From Callaeas wilsoni (lineage: Eukaryota; Chordata; Aves; Passeriformes; Callaeidae), in the NCBI GenBank assembly GCA_013398955.1, contig VWPU01019240.1, forward strand, positions 1-64,000: 64,000 bases of DNA, written 5' to 3'. The position numbers were made by a program, and so were the translations under genes. The notes under the pieces were generated by a model. It was not told where the DNA came from, did not search any database, and was given only the letters and a program-made list of their open reading frames with translations. Shown one piece after another: positions 1 through 13,299 of this stretch (the stretch's first letter is position 1; each line of letters begins with the position of its first letter).

Positions 1-18
1 GGAAGGAAGGAAGGAAGG
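1..18 (+). repeat. (GGAA)n microsatellite, cut by window edge
   Basis: Uninterrupted GGAA units from the first base to about 18; the array probably extends outside the window. Confidence 0.9.
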
Positions 19-560
19 TCAAATCTCACATGGTGGCAGGGGCAGGATGGATTTGGAGAAGACAACAATGATCTGTGAGGAGCCAGCAGTGAACCAAGTT
101 GTCAGGAGACTTGACAGGGCATCAGAGAGGGGTGAATGGAGAAGAAAGGCAGGGGAGAGGTCAGCAGAGATACAGAGGTTGCCTGTGCAGGCCTCAGAGC
201 ATAACAGAATGTCTCCAGGTACGGAAAGGGAGCTAATGAGCTTCCACATACTCCAGGATCTTTGTTGAGCTAGAGGTGGAAATACCATCTCTATTTTCCC
301 TCTCCTGTCCACTTCTGCATGGAACCCATTCTCCACCCTAATACAGGTAAAACAATACTCCTCCGTCCCTTTTTTCCCCCCTGTGCTGTGCAATGTCTTT
401 ACTCACTCTCGCAAGAAGCCCCCTTCTCCCTGAGGAGCTGCTCTGCTCAGCACCAGCCTCTTCACAGCCTTCTGGAGCTCCTCATGAGCCTGGAGCAGAG
501 CAAGAGGGCCAAGCAGGGACCAGGCTTGTGTCTGACTTGGGCAAAGGATAAAGAGAGGTT

Positions 561-618
561 GGGGAAGGGCAAGGGCAAGGGCAAGGGCAAGGGCAAGGGG
601 AAAGGGAAGGGGAATGGG
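561..618 (+). repeat. (AAGGGC)n repeat with degenerate G-rich tail
   Basis: Five regular AAGGGC units, then AAGGGGAAAGGGAAGGGGAATGGG. Ten runs of three or four G occur with loops of mostly 2-3 nt. It lies in a ROS1 intron, so the G-rich strand is the transcription template. Confidence 0.9.
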
Positions 619-1116
619 AGCCTTGACAATCCTCAAGGTGTGGGACTTGCTGTTCCTGCCACCACACGAGGGACCACATGAGGCAAGATGGAGACTGTCA
701 GTGGCAAATGTGGCACCCCCACTAGCACTGTGGCAGCAGCAACAGCACCGAGCTCTGCCAGGCAGCAGGGGCAAATGCCATACGCCCTCTCTCATCACCA
801 TAGGCAAAGCCTGTTTCTGCAGCGGCACCTCTGCAACCTGAAGTGCAACCCTGGTATCCCTAGCAAGTGCTAAGCCTGACCTGGCTCAGTCAGGTCCTGC
901 AAGCTGGGGAACATCACAAAAGAGGCAGGATGCTATGGAGCTCTGGTTCCATTTTCTTTTTTCGGGAAAAAGGAAGTACCTTTCATATGTGGGAAGGAGT
1001 GGCATTACAACCACAATTTTGACAACTATGAACACTGACTATATTCAAGAGATCTAAATACTAAAACACACACCACCCCTCCACCCCATCACTCCAAAAA
1101 GTAAAAAATCAGTCAC

Positions 1117-1308
1117 CTGTTTACCAGAAAACTGTAGCTGCTCTTGTAACATGAGATACTCCTCTCCATTCAATCTTGTGCTCTCCACTGAATACATTGT
1201 GGCCCAGTACAAATAGCCATTTAGTGAATCCACAACTAGATCTGTCACAGGGAACACAGCATGAGCCACAACATCTATATGGCCTCCCCACAGCGATTTT
1301 CTGTAGAT
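1117..1308 (-). CDS. ROS1: ROS1 coding exon 17 (beta-propeller 2), last exon in window
   Basis: Acceptor TTCTTTTGTCCCTAG, donor CAG|GTGACT; 192 nt, phase 0 at both ends, residues 773-836. LVVDSLNGYLYWATMYSVES is a clear LDL-receptor class B blade, followed by RLNGEEYL and FSGKQ. An alternative donor 8 nt upstream (TCTG|GTAAAC) would change phase; the FSGK[QK]V continuity of ROS1 favours the chosen one. The next exon is left of coordinate 1. Confidence 0.93.
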
Positions 1309-4300
1309 CTAGGGACAAAAGAATTGACTTTAGCATCACATCTAAATCATCAGCTATGATCAGCTGAGTGTACATTAGTGACTTTACCACAGCTGTTTAT
1401 CAAAAGACTGTGCAAGCCTTCGGCTTTCTAAGCCTAAACCTTTTGCAATCAAAGTAAAAAATGAAGAATAATGCTAAACTATTAGTTCGTTTTTGCCAGA
1501 AAGTAACAAAAGAAAAAAGCTGAAATAGCTTTTTCCCTTTGCTTTCCCAGTTTTGGCAGCCTTCTGTCTGACAGAATTTCTCACCCACTTCATATTCACT
1601 ATTCACAAGTGTAAATGAGGGTGCAAGGCAGTGTGAAATCTGGCCTCCTAGCTCCAGTTTTTAAAACAGCTTCTGACTTTGCACTTGCAAGAAATGAAAG
1701 GCATCATTTGACAGCACTGCATAAATTAGCACTACAATTTTGAAGTCAGATACCTTTTAAATAATTCACATGTCAGTGTTCCTGATATGAGAGTGTACAA
1801 AGTGCAATTGTAATTATTTTTTAACTGCAGTGATCTGCAAAATATCACAGAACAGAGGTCAATCTTGAAAATCTCTGTGTAAACAAATAGTGCCAAATTT
1901 GATTAAAATAAAGTCCATCTACTTATTGGCTGAGATCAACAGGGCAGCCTCCATTTTCACTATCTTCATTTATTTTCACAATGTTGAATCCAACAAAACT
2001 GTTGATAGCATGTTTGATTTGCCTGTTTTGCACCTGGTGAATTCAGTATCCTGAATTAGTGAATGTTAGTGAACATTTTACCCCAAATTTTGTATAACTG
2101 TGGAAAATCGCTTAAGGAAAGAAAGGCGTCCTTGTTCTACACTATAATAGCAAAATCCAAATGTATCTTAGGTTGCAAGAAGTAGGGATTATTTTCCCAA
2201 ATACTGCCTTACAGTCCTTATTGTTGACTTAAGGGATTTTTTTCTTTTAAGAAGTGCAGCCATACCTACCGTATTTGCTTTGCCAGCCCAATACAAGCAC
2301 TGACCCAACCAATCAAAGGCCAACATCCTTGCATTTCTGATGTCAGATACATAAGTGTTCTCAGTGGTACCCTTTCTTTTGTTCAATGCCCAGGTCTGAA
2401 CTTGTCCCATGGAATTAATCCAATAAAGAGTGTTATTATACCAATCGAGGTCTTGAAGAGAAAAAGGAAGATGTTAAGTATTACACAAACATGTAAATTT
2501 AAAAAAAAAAAGATTTTTAAAAGAATAAAAAGCAGCCATGCACTTCAGCTTTTAAAAAATCAATACAAATGCACAGTTAGGCTCGGCTAATGTGAAGGTA
2601 GATGCTTCTCTGTAGGAAATAATGTACATATATAGTACATATATAGCCTTGATTACTATAAATGTATGACATATATTGGGATGCTGGAGACAGAACTATT
2701 TAGTTCAGAGAGTTGATTTTAGCTCTGCTGTAACTGTGGTGATGTCAGAAGGGTTTCACTAAGACTTAATTTGACTCATAAAGTAGAAGAAAGGGGATGA
2801 ACTCAAAGGGTTGGCTCAGTGAAGCTGGGGCACTGCATGACCTTCAAGTCTAGAGAACTCTTGTGTTTCTGTTCTGTTGGTGAAATTTATGGAGAGCTAA
2901 TAAATGCCAAAAAGCCTGTAGCAGCAGCATGCAATTTGTTTAGTATGCACCTGTAATGTTTCTTATATGAGGATAGAGGAGTTCTCCTGGCCCGTAGCTA
3001 TCTAATCGCTGCTTCCAGAGACCTTCAGGCCCCACTGCCAATATATACGGTTCTTCTTCAGCTGTGAAGGAAGAAAACTGCAGTTGTGCACACCAACAAG
3101 CAATTTATATATAATATTTGTATTTCAATATCAGCGGTTCTTGTTTCTGGAAAGTTACAAAAACACCTTTAAAACTGCCTATGTCCCTAAGGAATAAAGG
3201 ACAAAGAAGAAATGCATGAAAATAACATAATTTGAGAAACTCGGAGATTCAGGGCAGGTTCAGATGCAGAACAATAAGACAATTTGGAATCCTATTAGAT
3301 GCTGAAAAAACACTGTGGGTTTGGACCTGTCCTTACCAAAGTCAGGTAAAAGTCACCCCTAAGCCAGTCCACCGCCTTAAGCTGGAAGCTGTTTTCCCCT
3401 CAGACATAGGTTAATTTGGGTGAACTAGGTTTCGAAAAAACATTCCAAAGACATGGAAATCTCAGACATTTTGCACACATCCATTTCCTCTCATTATCTA
3501 TGCTCAAACCAAGGATTTTCAGCATTTGGTGACGTGCACTTTTCCATGAATTGTCATTAACCCTCAGGGCACTGCACAAACTACTTCATCATAGAAAGTT
3601 CTTCAGAGCAATGGAAAGGGATAACACCTCTTTTACTGCATCAAATGTTTTTGATAGAGTATTTGCATTAGAAAAATGTAGATAAGTACCAATACTAATG
3701 CATAAATTATATTTAAAATCATTATTCTAGTTTGAGAATCTTACTGCTTTAACTAAAAGCAAATTTACTTATCCTGTATTCTTTAATATTTCTAAAAAAA
3801 CCCTTTTTGTGCCCCTTATTTTGCAGTCTTTGCCCAAAGTGTATGCCTCACCAGGTGGAAAGATTTATACACAATTTGTTCTTCATTTTTCCTGTGTGAC
3901 AAAACGATTCTCACCTTCTTCTAAAGTTGTACCTCTAAATGACTCTGACCATGGCCCTGCACCAGCAGGAGACACAGCTCTGACTGACACTTCATACGCT
4001 GTGAAGCTGGCCAGCCCCTTCACTGTAAGCCTCATGTTGTTAATATTCGAGACAACCCATTCCTCCTCAAATGGGTCCTGAGGTGACATTTTCACATCGT
4101 ATGTCCAGTTCTGCCAAGCAGATAAACCTGTGCAAAGCAAATAATTGTGTTATTACAGAGTAGATGGTTGTAACCGATGATACATATTCTTTGAGAAAGA
4201 TGTGTATTGGAGACTCCTTTCAAAAATGCCAGTATCAGTAGAATTAGGAAAGGGATGCATTAAAAATTTACACTCTTTACCTCTGGCCCCAGCCAAGAGC

Positions 4301-7300
4301 AGTGCTTTAATCTCCCATGAAGAATGAAATTAGAACAAAAATTTTCCCTGGCCAGGTAATTTTCTGCTATTCAAAGACACGTGCACAGAGGGTAGAAACC
4401 ATAGCACAGTCACAGATGAAGAGTCATTGCATCTCTGCCATGCATTTTGTGTGTGATATCAGTACCCAACATTACTGCTACTCCATACCATACTTAAGAT
4501 CAAGCTTTGCTTAAAATCCTTGCAGGGGACATATGAGTTACCAACATAAACTTGCATGAATTTAGACAGACAATTTAGCTATTTTACTGGCAAATTATGG
4601 GCTAAATTTTTCAAACAGAGGTAATTCCATGACTTCCATCAGGATCTGCTCTTGAAGTCACTAAAGCCCATATCAAGAAAAGAGAAGGCAGAAAGTTACT
4701 TCTCTAGAAAGAAAATAAGTGGACTTTCAGGGAGAATCAACTGAACTTACTGGTTCCAATAGTGTGTTCAGGTGGTCTCCAGCTGATCACGGCTCGGTCC
4801 AATCCAAATAGAGCCGTGACAAGATGAGGAGCAGTTGGTAAAGGAAAAGGCTGAGTTGATGCCCCATAGAAAACCAGGTTGCCAATGCCAAAGTATTCTG
4901 GGTGCACCAAATTGCAGTCCACAATGTACTCATTGAAGCTAGAACTTCCCACTGGAGAGACCTCCTCGTGGAAAACTGCCGAGCCATCTGTGACTGTAAA
5001 TGTGTTATCCTCATAAATGAAGCTCTCCATGTCATTAAATGGCACGTGTGATCGCAGTGTGTGAAACTCTGAACCATCAAGAAAACCTGACACAAAGGCC
5101 TGTTCTGTTTTGTTGAAGAAAATTAGTCTCTTAGCTTGGAAGTTGATCGTGAAGGCTCTCAGAGCACTGGATCTCACCACTGGTGAAGCTGCAGAGGCAG
5201 TGCCAGGAAAGAGTGGAAGGTTTGCTCTGTATATGCCATCCTCCAGGAGACAGAAAATATAACTGGCCATAGAGCAAAATAAACCCAAATAACTATAGTG
5301 CAAGAAGTCTGTAGATAAGCCACAAATATTTTAGCAGCTAAGACATGTGCCTGTCTTTATGCACAATACAAAAACGCTTTTGGCACACTTAATATATATA
5401 TACTGGGGAAGTAGGCACATCAGTTTTTACCTTCTGGGAATTTGGATAGCAGATTATTGGATAGCAGATTATGTTCTTCCATAATACCTTAAAAGTTAAG
5501 CATGAACATTTAAAATTCATAGAACTTCATATTCATAAAGGCATGAAATCTCTGAAACTCGAATTTCTGTATTAGAAAAGCTTTATCTCTTCTGCTAACG
5601 CCCTAAAGAAGAAAATGCAGAAAACAACACTGCATGGCACCACTCTGGTTCCAATCGTTTTGTAGCTCATTATTTGTTGCCAATTGCACTTTTGTTTTAA
5701 GTGCTTGAAACAGGAACCTAAATGACTAATGAAGTGGAGAAAATTAGAGAGGAGCTTTATAGCACCTTTGGCACCAAGCACTCAAAGGAGTTCACTTACC
5801 CATTGTAGGGATCAGCTATAACCTTCCTAGGGGATGTCACGTAAAGAGGAGTGATGTCTTCAGCAACCGTGCAGTTCTCTAAATGGCAGACATGTATCTG
5901 GGGAATGAGAAGGAAAACGGGTGATGCATTCATAGGGTGTTGGCTAATGAGCAGACAAGCTGACCCGAGATTCCTTCAGGAGCTGGAGACAGTGAAGCAC
6001 CTCTCTCACAGTCCTAGGTCTTTCTGGGCTCCTGAGTTGTCAGCCAGCCAAGTATAACCCCTGTACACAAAGCCATGACAGCTTACCCTGAAAGAGCCGT
6101 CAGTCATACCTCTAAGCTGGTGGGAAAATTGTGTATATCCAACTGCCTATACTCAGTCTGGAGGGTATAGGCAAGCTGTACTTTGAAGATGATCTGGCAG
6201 GGAAGGGAAATGCTTTTTTGATCCTGGGAGCAATACCTTGGGATTCAGAAATCTGCCATCAGTCTGTTCATCTACAGCTCATTTGTATCTTTTCATCACT
6301 ACTGCTTTTTCTGCTCCCTGTTCCCTGAGCAGTAAGTGAAAAATCAGATATGGCAAGAGGATTAAAAAAAAAAATATCCCCTATTATGGGCACCTCTATG
6401 GGCAGGTTTCTAGTCCTTTGTACATTAGAGGATTACACAGGTACATGCAAAGTCTGACAATCAGTGTAACTGATGATTTATGAGTAGGGAATCCAGTGCA
6501 GGGTTGCCATCTCCATTTTTACTTCAATCTGAAGCAGCTGTAATCTGAGCTGTTGCCATTGTATGAAACACGTAACGTATTTTGTCAATTATGACAGACA
6601 TTATAATCACTATCTAGTTATCTGTCCACCTTCCTGCGGCACAGTAGGAAATGAACAGGGTAGATGGGTAACCAAGAGAAACAGTGTGCTTATACTGGGT
6701 ATGAGGAGGGTGTGAAGTCAGTCTCAAAAACAAATTAAAACCAAAACAGTTATGTCTTAAGGAGAAAAATAAGGCAAGGAGCCAGAGTTCCATGTAGGGT
6801 GTTTACTTCAAATATGACCTGATAGTCAAGTCTTTCTTCTTTTTTAAATTACGAAATATGTGACTATTAATGTTATGTTAAAAATATTTTATAATTATAT
6901 TTTGTGCATACATATCGAGACATAAATCATATTTTCTCATGTAAAATTTATCACATAATGGTTCCAAGTAAGTAAGAAATTAATTAAGCACTAGAGTATT
7001 ACCTTTTCATTCATGACAAAGTATATCCTCTGGTAAAGCCAGTCTACTGAGATGGACACAATATTCCCCCAGCCAGCATAAAAGAGCATTAGGTCAGATA
7101 CATCAGACATATTTGCAACTCCTTTCACCCAGATAGAATTCCCTTCAGAAAAATAGACAACTTGCTGATAAATATTCACAGAAATTCCTAAAAATAGGAA
7201 GATATATGCACACAGACAATATAAGAAATGTATCGGTTTTCCAGTTAATTTTTCTACTTGCCTTAAAAATACATATTTTTCAGTCTGCAATCCATCATTA

Positions 7301-10300
7301 TCATCAGAGAAAAGTTAACTCTTTTTTCTCCTCACTTCTAGTCTTCTTTCAGATAATAAGGAAACATTCCCATTTGCTATGTAAGTGACATTATTATAGA
7401 GAATTGCCCTTCAGAAAGGTAATCAAAGAGAGGACATGTAATATGCAAACCAACACTGATTGCCCCTCTACAGGTCAAACAGATGCAATTGGCATCTCCT
7501 CACAAAGCACCATTCACTCTAGAATTCAGGCTCGAGATTGCCTGGAGTCTTTGTGGCTTTGTGAAATTTGGTAGATAAATTGGGATTTCCACACTGTCAC
7601 CAAGGACCAGTGTAGATAAACGTTAGAGCAGTGAGTAATTTGAGACAACATGGTTAATGGCTACTAAATGCCTCATTAGTATGCTGACACACTGGCACTA
7701 TCTTTTAACACCTGGCATTATTTTATTCAGAAGTTTGAACCACTTCATTTCCCCACATTCATGTTGAGAAAAAATAGATATTAATCACAGGGAAACATGG
7801 GTTCATCTTACCTCGATTTAGATACCTACAATGTAAAACATGAACCGGCTGCCTAGATACGGTGAAGAAGTTGCATTGGGGATAATAAATCATCTCTTCC
7901 TAGTGCCTATCGCTTCAAATACGTCAAATCATGTCCTGAAAGTTCCTATTTTTCCTGATTGACTAAAAAGGCAAACTAGATACTGTCTCAAGCTATGTAA
8001 GGTGTGTTCCGTCCTTGGTGAAAAGAGGTCTTAGTCACACTTGACAGAAAAGTAGAGAGCCCGATCTGATTTTACCTGTTATGTTGTGGTGTATAGTACC
8101 ACTTGGCAGGCACTGAGCAGCTTCGAGGAAATGTTCTCTGTATCTCTTCCTCAAAGACTCTTTTCTGGATAGGAAGAGCCATGCTGCTTTTTCCTTAACT
8201 AGTAAACAGAGAAATTCAGAATTTAGATGACCACAGCACGTTGCTAACTCAGATACATCATTAACAGACGTGCATACACATGTGTACCCAAACGTATGTA
8301 TGTATGTACATATGAATATATCCTTACATTAGCAGCAACAGACCAAAACTTTAACTTTCTGAGTGCTGAAAGTATATGGAGTTATTCACCATACAGTTGA
8401 TTTTGGCTCCTCGCACGGGGTGAGAACACACCGCGTGAATTTCACACCATCATTTCCTGCAACAATAGTCAGTTCCCTAGTGAGGGAAAGTAAGCTGGAG
8501 CAAATGAAGCCCTACTGACTCAAGGAAATGAAGGCACTAAGACATCCATGTGGCTTTAAGATCCAGCAGAAATAGGATATTTAACCCCTCTGGACTTCTT
8601 TGAAAACCCTAGTCAAACAACAATGTTATCCCACAGAGCTGGAGAAAAGCAAGGCAAGTGTGTTTATGTCATGTGTTTTGTTGTAGTGATTAGTGATTTA
8701 TTCAAAAAACAAGTCCCTATCACAGACAAGGATTATAGTGGGATAATACCATCTGCTTCAAAGGTGATAAACTTACTAATTTTTTTTTTCCTAATAAAGT
8801 CACAGAATTTAAAGTCAACAAGGATAGTTTGGTCAAATAAACTGACTTCATGCTTATAAAGGCCCAAGTAATTTACATCAAAACCTCTGCAGTAAATCTG
8901 TACCTTCTGTCTGGGCTATGCATATCTCCGGGAAAGATAGCTTGCCTCACTTCTGAATCTCAGATCCTTGGAAATCTAGCACACACCCTGCTAAATTGAT
9001 TGTTACCTTCATTTATAAAGATGGTGTATTATTTCAAGTATGATTTTGGCTAATTTCCATTGGCAAACAATCCTTCCCTTTTTTTTCTCCTCTCTAGTTT
9101 AAGCAGCTGTCTGCAATCAGATATCATTTCCTCATATGGTTATCACAAAACTGTGATCAAATGCTGTCTTAATTTATTCCCAGATAATCTGCATAGATTA
9201 AGCTGCATGTATTTCTCACATGATGCACACACTGTGAGTAATTTCAATAATGATGCCTTCAGAGCAGAGTACAAGAGGCCAATATTACCTCTTTATGTCT
9301 TTTCAAGTAACATTTCTTGCAATCTACAGCAGCAATCGGATTCTTTCCCTGACTCTTCTCGGGGCTCAGATCTACTCAGCTCAGGACCTGATGCAGCAAA
9401 GCCATTTCTGGACATGATACATGAGGAAGGGCTGTTCCTGTAGCACAGACAGAAAGCACGTGCCTGTGCAATTCGGGGGAAACAACTGAAATTTTATGTG
9501 GTGACTAGCAAGGGGGGTGGAGTGGTTCCCCACCCCCATAAGGTGGGGGCCTTTGGGGGGGGATAGGGTTTGTTTGTTTGTTTTCTGCCTTCAGTTAATT
9601 GCATGGCAACTGGATTGACATAGTGAACGCAGTCCAGACTTTTCAGAAACTACATAAATGTTTATGACTCAGGGTCGGCCAACCCTAGAGCAAACCTCTG
9701 TGGAGTCACCAAATGTGTCTGAGCAATTACACAAAAAAACCCGAAAACCAAAAAACCAAAAAACCAAATAAACAACAAAACAACCCAAACAAAAAACAAA
9801 ATCAAAACAAAAAAACCCCCCATATTTTAAAAAGCACTAGAGAAGAAAGTTCAGTTTCTCTAACCAATAGCAGAAAACTGGCAATTCAGAGAGGGTCTTG
9901 AAGTGTTTTCATAGAGCTGAAGCATTTCCAGGTGTTTGACAACTGAATCTTTTCCTGAGAAGGGAAGAGTCTTTTATTTTCTTTTCTAAAAGAACATTTT
10001 GGTAACACTGATTTCAGTCTTATTTGTATTCTATCTCAACATGTATCTTTCTCTGGCAATTAATTAATAGCTCTGGAATTCTTTGAATAATAGCTATACT
10101 GCATCACTAGTTTCAGTATTAATTAGTTGATATAGTAAAATAAATACCTCCATGAAAGACAAAAAAATTGGTATGATTTCACGTATTTGGCTTGAGATAA
10201 CTGAGAATTTTTGACAAAAGAGTTTCATGTTAAGTGTTTAATACTATTAGAAGAAATACATTTGTTTGACAGCTGTTAAAATCTCATCTAGAAAATGGAA

Positions 10301-12829
10301 TAATGGTTTTTTCTACCTCAGACCACTGAGGTGTTTTTCATTTGTAATACAATTCAAATCTGTTTGGGCCTACTGGCTTCACAGGCCATTCCCATGCTGT
10401 GCTGCCTTATCATGCCTACAGCTGAAGAACAGCACCCTCTCTGATGTGCTATTGGCTCCTCAGTGCACAACTCCTTGACACGTTCACAGTCTAAATATTC
10501 GTGTCTTCTGCCAGGTGCACGGCAGGCCAAGGAACATGAGTTTGTCCCAGGAACAGACAGTGATAAGGACTCTGCTACTCTTGTACCTTTGGACGCCAGG
10601 GTTGTGACGTTGGCTTCGGCAGGGGGTCCAGCACCAACCTCATTCACTGCCACAATACTGAACCTATGGTGCAACAAAGAGACAGGTGTTGGTTGGCAGG
10701 TTTGTTTTGAAAGACTGCCTGAGAAAAACTTTATCAAGTAGGAAAGCTGCTACAGAAATTCTTGACTTTCAGAAAATGCCCGTTTAAATAGAATGCTCTG
10801 GGAAAATTTAGAATAAAAGCAAAACCAAAACAAGTCTGAATAGCCCAAAGGCAGAACAACAACAGAACCTTCTAAATTTAAATTCCAAATAATTTTTCAG
10901 ACTCAGAAGAACAACTCAACCTCATTTCAAAGGAAAATCTGTATTTACCAGTGCAAGCAGAATGCAGACCTTTGCATTTAATAAAAATTAAGGGATTTTT
11001 CCAGATGCTTAAAGGACTAGAGAAGACTGCTCTATCTTTCTCCTGCTATACTAAAAACATGCCACACGAGCCTAAAAAAATTGAAAACAGCAGCTAAGAA
11101 AATGCAGCCTCCCAGCGCCGTATCAAATTGCTTTTCCTTCCTCACCATCTGACTTCTGCAAAAGCAGCCAAGTTACCTGGGATAACTCTGTTACCCCAAG
11201 GAAGGTGCCCTTGCTTTTGGCAAGAATGTAGGTAAATAGCATAATTGTGCAGAAGTCGTATTAAGGTATGCTCGGCAATATCTGGCCACGAAGTGTGACA
11301 GCATACCTGGCCACGCTGGCTATCTTTTCTTTTGGTACCTGTAAGTGGTGTTTGGGAAGGTGGAGTAGAACTGAAAGCCGTGCCCTCTTGAGGCTCTCAA
11401 CAATTCATGATTCTCACTGGTCAGGAGTAAGTTATATCCAATAATCAATCCATTCGGAAAAAGTGGTGGAGACCAACTAACTTCAACAGTGTTTGGACTT
11501 GAGCTCTGAATGTATTTAATGACAGGAGCTGTTGCAGGAACTGCAAGACAGAAATATCTGACTCCAGTATTTGATTAAGACATTAATTGTTTTTCATTTT
11601 TAAATACGTTTTTAGATTTCACACCTGTTAATTCATTTATACACCAATAAATATTATTAGGGACAGTTAAAATTTCAGCAACAGTTCACGTTTTTAAAAA
11701 TGTCCAGGAAAATGGGACTGTGTTTCAGCCAAATACATGCAGAACTATGTACAAAATTATCCCATGTGCCCTCACAATTCTGACCATATAATTTTCTGTG
11801 CTTGCTTTTAAAACAAAAAGCAGGGAGAAGCCCTAAATCTTCTAGGTTAAACAGAAAGAAACTGTAGTTTTTTAGTTTGATCTTCTGCAACTACCCAAGA
11901 GACAACATACATGTGGTTCTGAAGATCAGACACCAATGTTTTCTGCCAAAGAAACAACGATGAAACCCAAACGTTTCTGTTAAGGTCCTGAAAGATGCAA
12001 TTAATGGTGCAATTCATTACCTCCGAAAACATGTGTCCGGTAGCTGGGACTAGGTGGAGAATGGAGCTGCAGCTGAGATGTAATGATCCAAACTACTTGA
12101 AACACGTATTCTGTGAAGGCCTGAAGATCTTTGACAGTATATGAAGTTTCAGATACTACCTAGATTAATACACAAACACAGTTCGGTTTTTCCTTCCTCC
12201 AGCTGCAACTACTTTGTAGGATGTTATGAGGGCAAAAGAGGTCTCATACAACAACATACATATTTCAGGATAAAAAAGGCAGCATCTTAAGTTTAATTAA
12301 GAGGAAATTCCGAAAGTTATTTTCAGCATAGACTTTGTTTTTTCCATCTTTTCAGAACTATTTCTCTTCTCTTTTCCTCAGAACACGGCACCAAATCTCA
12401 ACAATGAGCAGATGGATCAAAGGATGGATGTAATATAATAGTAAATTTTAAGAAAAAAGTAAAAAAAAGCTAAAATAGTAGCATATTACAAGCAATGTAT
12501 TTTAAACATATACTATAGGTTTAAGATACAAAGGATTCTAGTTACACTGAAATATTTATTGTCAGAAGTAATTGCTCCCTATTATTTCATCAATGATTCA
12601 TTCAGAAGAACTTCCTGCTTAGCAAATTACCTTTACCTTTGATTTGTGGCACCAACTTGTCATGCCCTGTAAATTGGTCCAATAGAGATGATGGCAAGAT
12701 AACAAGTGTACAGCTGACGCAAAAGAACAAATTATGAGAATAACTCTACTGAGTCAGAACAAAGGTCTTTCTAGCCAAGTATTGTGCTTTGACAAGAACC
12801 AAAAATATTTCTCTAGAGAAAGGTATTTA

Positions 12830-12860
<31 letters not shown>

Positions 12861-13268
12861 GCCTAGAGCCATACTTCTCCTGAATATTCTCATTGGCATT
12901 TCACAAGCATGGCTCAACATGAAACAATGGGAATATTTGCATTTAATAGAACTTGATTTTTTCTTCCTCTAAATTTTCCAGTCACTTTTCAAACCCGATT
13001 CAGTAATTTTAGCAATTTTAATATTCAGGATTTTAAATTTAGCAATTTAACATCCACATGTGCCAGGAATCAGCTGAACATTTCAACTACCCATTCAGTG
13101 AGGAAATACATTTTGCTAGTTTTGAACCTGCTACCTGCTAGTTTCCATCAAGGTCCCTAGTTCCTATGTTGGAGGAAATGGGGAATAATCCACCACTTCT
13201 CAGCTTCTCCATGACACTCATGATTTTGAAAATCTCTTTCGTGTACCTAACATATTATCCAATATTTA

Positions 13269-13299
<31 letters not shown>

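Larger units (their letters stand above)
1..1116 (-). other. ROS1: ROS1 intron 17 (partial)
   Basis: Intron following the exon that ends at 1117. No ROS1 exon (the next should encode a further LLYW blade) was recognised. It is more GC-rich than the other introns and holds a GGAA repeat at the window edge and a G-rich hexanucleotide repeat near 561-618. The ORFs of up to 141 codons in this stretch are driven by the repeat and look non-coding. Confidence 0.8.
1309..8075 (-). other. ROS1: ROS1 introns 10 to 16 (sequence between the listed exons)
   Basis: Intron lengths are about 0.5-1.1 kb: 1309-2269, 2452-2950, 3062-3914, 4128-4750, 5263-5799, 5898-7002 and 7188-8075. They are AT-rich with no recognised repeat family. 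Small tandem duplications occur at 2624-2645 (unit GTACATATATA) and 5442-5471 (15-nt unit TTGGATAGCAGATTA, twice). Nothing else was supported. Confidence 0.8.
8199..10586 (-). other. ROS1: ROS1 intron 9 (2.4 kb)
   Basis: No exon recognised. Holds a GTAT-type microsatellite near 8295-8315, a G-rich/C-rich hairpin region (9511-9568), a short TTTG repeat just after it and an A/C-rich stretch (about 9730-9830). A plus-strand ORF of 127 codons (9060-9443) is hydrophobic and low in coding character, so I did not call it. Confidence 0.75.

Noticed and set aside
403..828. 141-codon minus-strand ORF with a long ALALAL stretch
   Set aside because: The Ala-Leu run is the translation of the AAGGGC repeat; not protein coding.
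9060..9443. 127-codon plus-strand ORF antisense to ROS1 intron 9
   Set aside because: AT-rich DNA, no domain, no splice or promoter signal; most likely a chance ORF.
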